A program made the position numbers and the translations under genes. DNA of 6,206 bases from assembly GCA_009845645.1 (NCBI GenBank), contig VXZF01000308.1:1-6206 (forward strand). The letters run 5' to 3'. This document shows positions 5,588 through 6,206 of the stretch, piece by piece. The notes beneath the pieces are model-generated. The model was given only the letters and a program-made list of their open reading frames with translations. It did not search any database and was not told the origin of the DNA. How positions within the stretch are numbered: position 1 is the first letter of the stretch; each line of letters begins with the position of its first letter. This DNA is from Gemmatimonadota bacterium (lineage in GTDB: Bacteria > Latescibacterota > UBA2968 > UBA8231).

Positions 5588-6206
5588 CTACAGAAACACG
5601 GCGATAAACTGCAAGGCAAACGCGCCGACTGTGGCCAGCAGGCACAAACCACCGGCCAGATAGGCTCCCAAGCCCTCGCGCTCGGAACTGCGGCTGAACA
5701 CATACGCCGCCGCATAGCCGCCGACGAAGCCGCCGCCGTGCGCCCAGTTATCGACGCCGGGCATGATAAAGCCCATGACGAAAAGCAAGACCGCCCACTG
5801 GAGAAATTGCCGGGTAAAAAGCTGAGAACCGGCGCGCCGACCGTAGGCAATGGCTGCGGCCAAGAGGCCGAAGATTGAGCCGGAGGCCCCCAGCGTGAGT
5901 TCGTGGCCCGCTAGGGTTGAGGCTATAAAGCCAGTGATGCCAGCGATCGTGAAGATCGCAAAGAGGCGGAAGGGGCCGAAGAGTTCTTCTACGACCGGAC
6001 CAAGCTGGCGCACCCACATCATGTTGAAGAAGATGTGCAGCAGGCCGCCGTGCAGGTAGATGGCCGTAATCGGCGTCCACCAGAATTTGTAGGCGAAAAT
6101 GGGTACGGTGCCGGTGACGCCGAGTTTGAAGCTGGCTTGGATGCTGGGCGCGAGAATCTGCATCAGGCCCTGCGTCTGGAAAATCGCCGATGGATCCAGA
6201 GCCAAC
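5588..6206 (-). CDS. Rhomboid family intramembrane serine protease, partial at N-terminus
   Basis: The frame is open to the right edge, so the true start and probably the first membrane helix lie outside the window; a TTG at 6205-6203 begins the visible 205 residues but is probably internal. The catalytic Ser is in GASGSIFG (Ser108 of the visible part) and the catalytic His in NWAHGGGFVGG (His156). The oxyanion-hole motif H-x3-N is in HGGLLHIFFN (His57, Asn61), and WWTPITAIYLHGG before it is typical. Several hydrophobic helices follow, with a final one at about 181-205. The enzyme cleaves membrane proteins within the bilayer; its substrate here is unknown. It is the upstream partner of the Nudix gene, 8 nt apart, likely one transcript. 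Confidence 0.92.
   Translation of the reverse strand, partial: LALDPSAIFQTQGLMQILAPSIQASFKLGVTGTVPIFAYKFWWTPITAIYLHGGLLHIFFNMMWVRQLGPVVEELFGPFRLFAIFTIAGITGFIASTLAGHELTLGASGSIFGLLAAAIAYGRRAGSQLFTRQFLQWAVLLFVMGFIMPGVDNWAHGGGFVGGYAAAYVFSRSSEREGLGAYLAGGLCLLATVGAFALQFIAVFL

Noticed and set aside
5580..5645. A longer Nudix protein starting inside the rhomboid gene
   Set aside because: The added residues are basic and unlike Nudix N-termini; the ATG at 5579 gives a family-typical start right after the rhomboid stop.

Overview
The window is GC-rich, densely packed bacterial chromosome with six protein genes (two cut by the window ends), one short divergent promoter region and no sign of mobile elements, RNA genes or CRISPR. 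A lipoprotein signal peptide and GldF/GldG-type and DUF3347-type proteins suggest a Gram-negative, probably environmental bacterium. The sequence alone does not fix the phylum. Gld-type ABC genes and DUF3347 recall Bacteroidota or Planctomycetota-like lineages, while the TrpD-like protein resembles a family I know best from cyanobacteria.

Left block (1-3344, all minus strand, read from right to left): a tightly packed four-gene unit. It begins with a small DUF3347-type lipoprotein (2937-3344). An ABC ATPase (2187-2924), an ABC-2 permease of the GldF/NosY type (1427-2194) and a GldG-like auxiliary protein (1-1430, running off the left edge) follow. Gaps and overlaps are +12, -8 and -4 nt, so the last three are probably translationally coupled. 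The GldG-like gene is easy to miss: it starts with TTG and its first in-frame ATG is at codon 72. Together they look like a GldAFG-type envelope ABC system led by a lipoprotein with Cys/Met motifs that could bind metal. That order loosely recalls NosL with NosFY of copper/nitrous-oxide systems.

Centre (3345-3490): a 146-bp divergent intergenic region with a good Shine-Dalgarno site at each side.

Right block: a plus-strand gene (3491-4945, GTG start) for a protein with the fold signature of anthranilate phosphoribosyltransferase (glycosyltransferase family 3). The PRPP, HGN and Mg-binding motifs are all replaced, so it is probably not TrpD and its substrate is unknown. It meets a minus-strand pair tail to tail with a 26-bp overlap: a Nudix hydrolase (4920-5579) and, 8 nt upstream of it, a rhomboid serine protease (5588-6206, truncated at the right edge).

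The window looks mostly like ordinary housekeeping or envelope gene content. The two points of real interest are the motif-stripped TrpD-like protein and the lipoprotein-led ABC operon.
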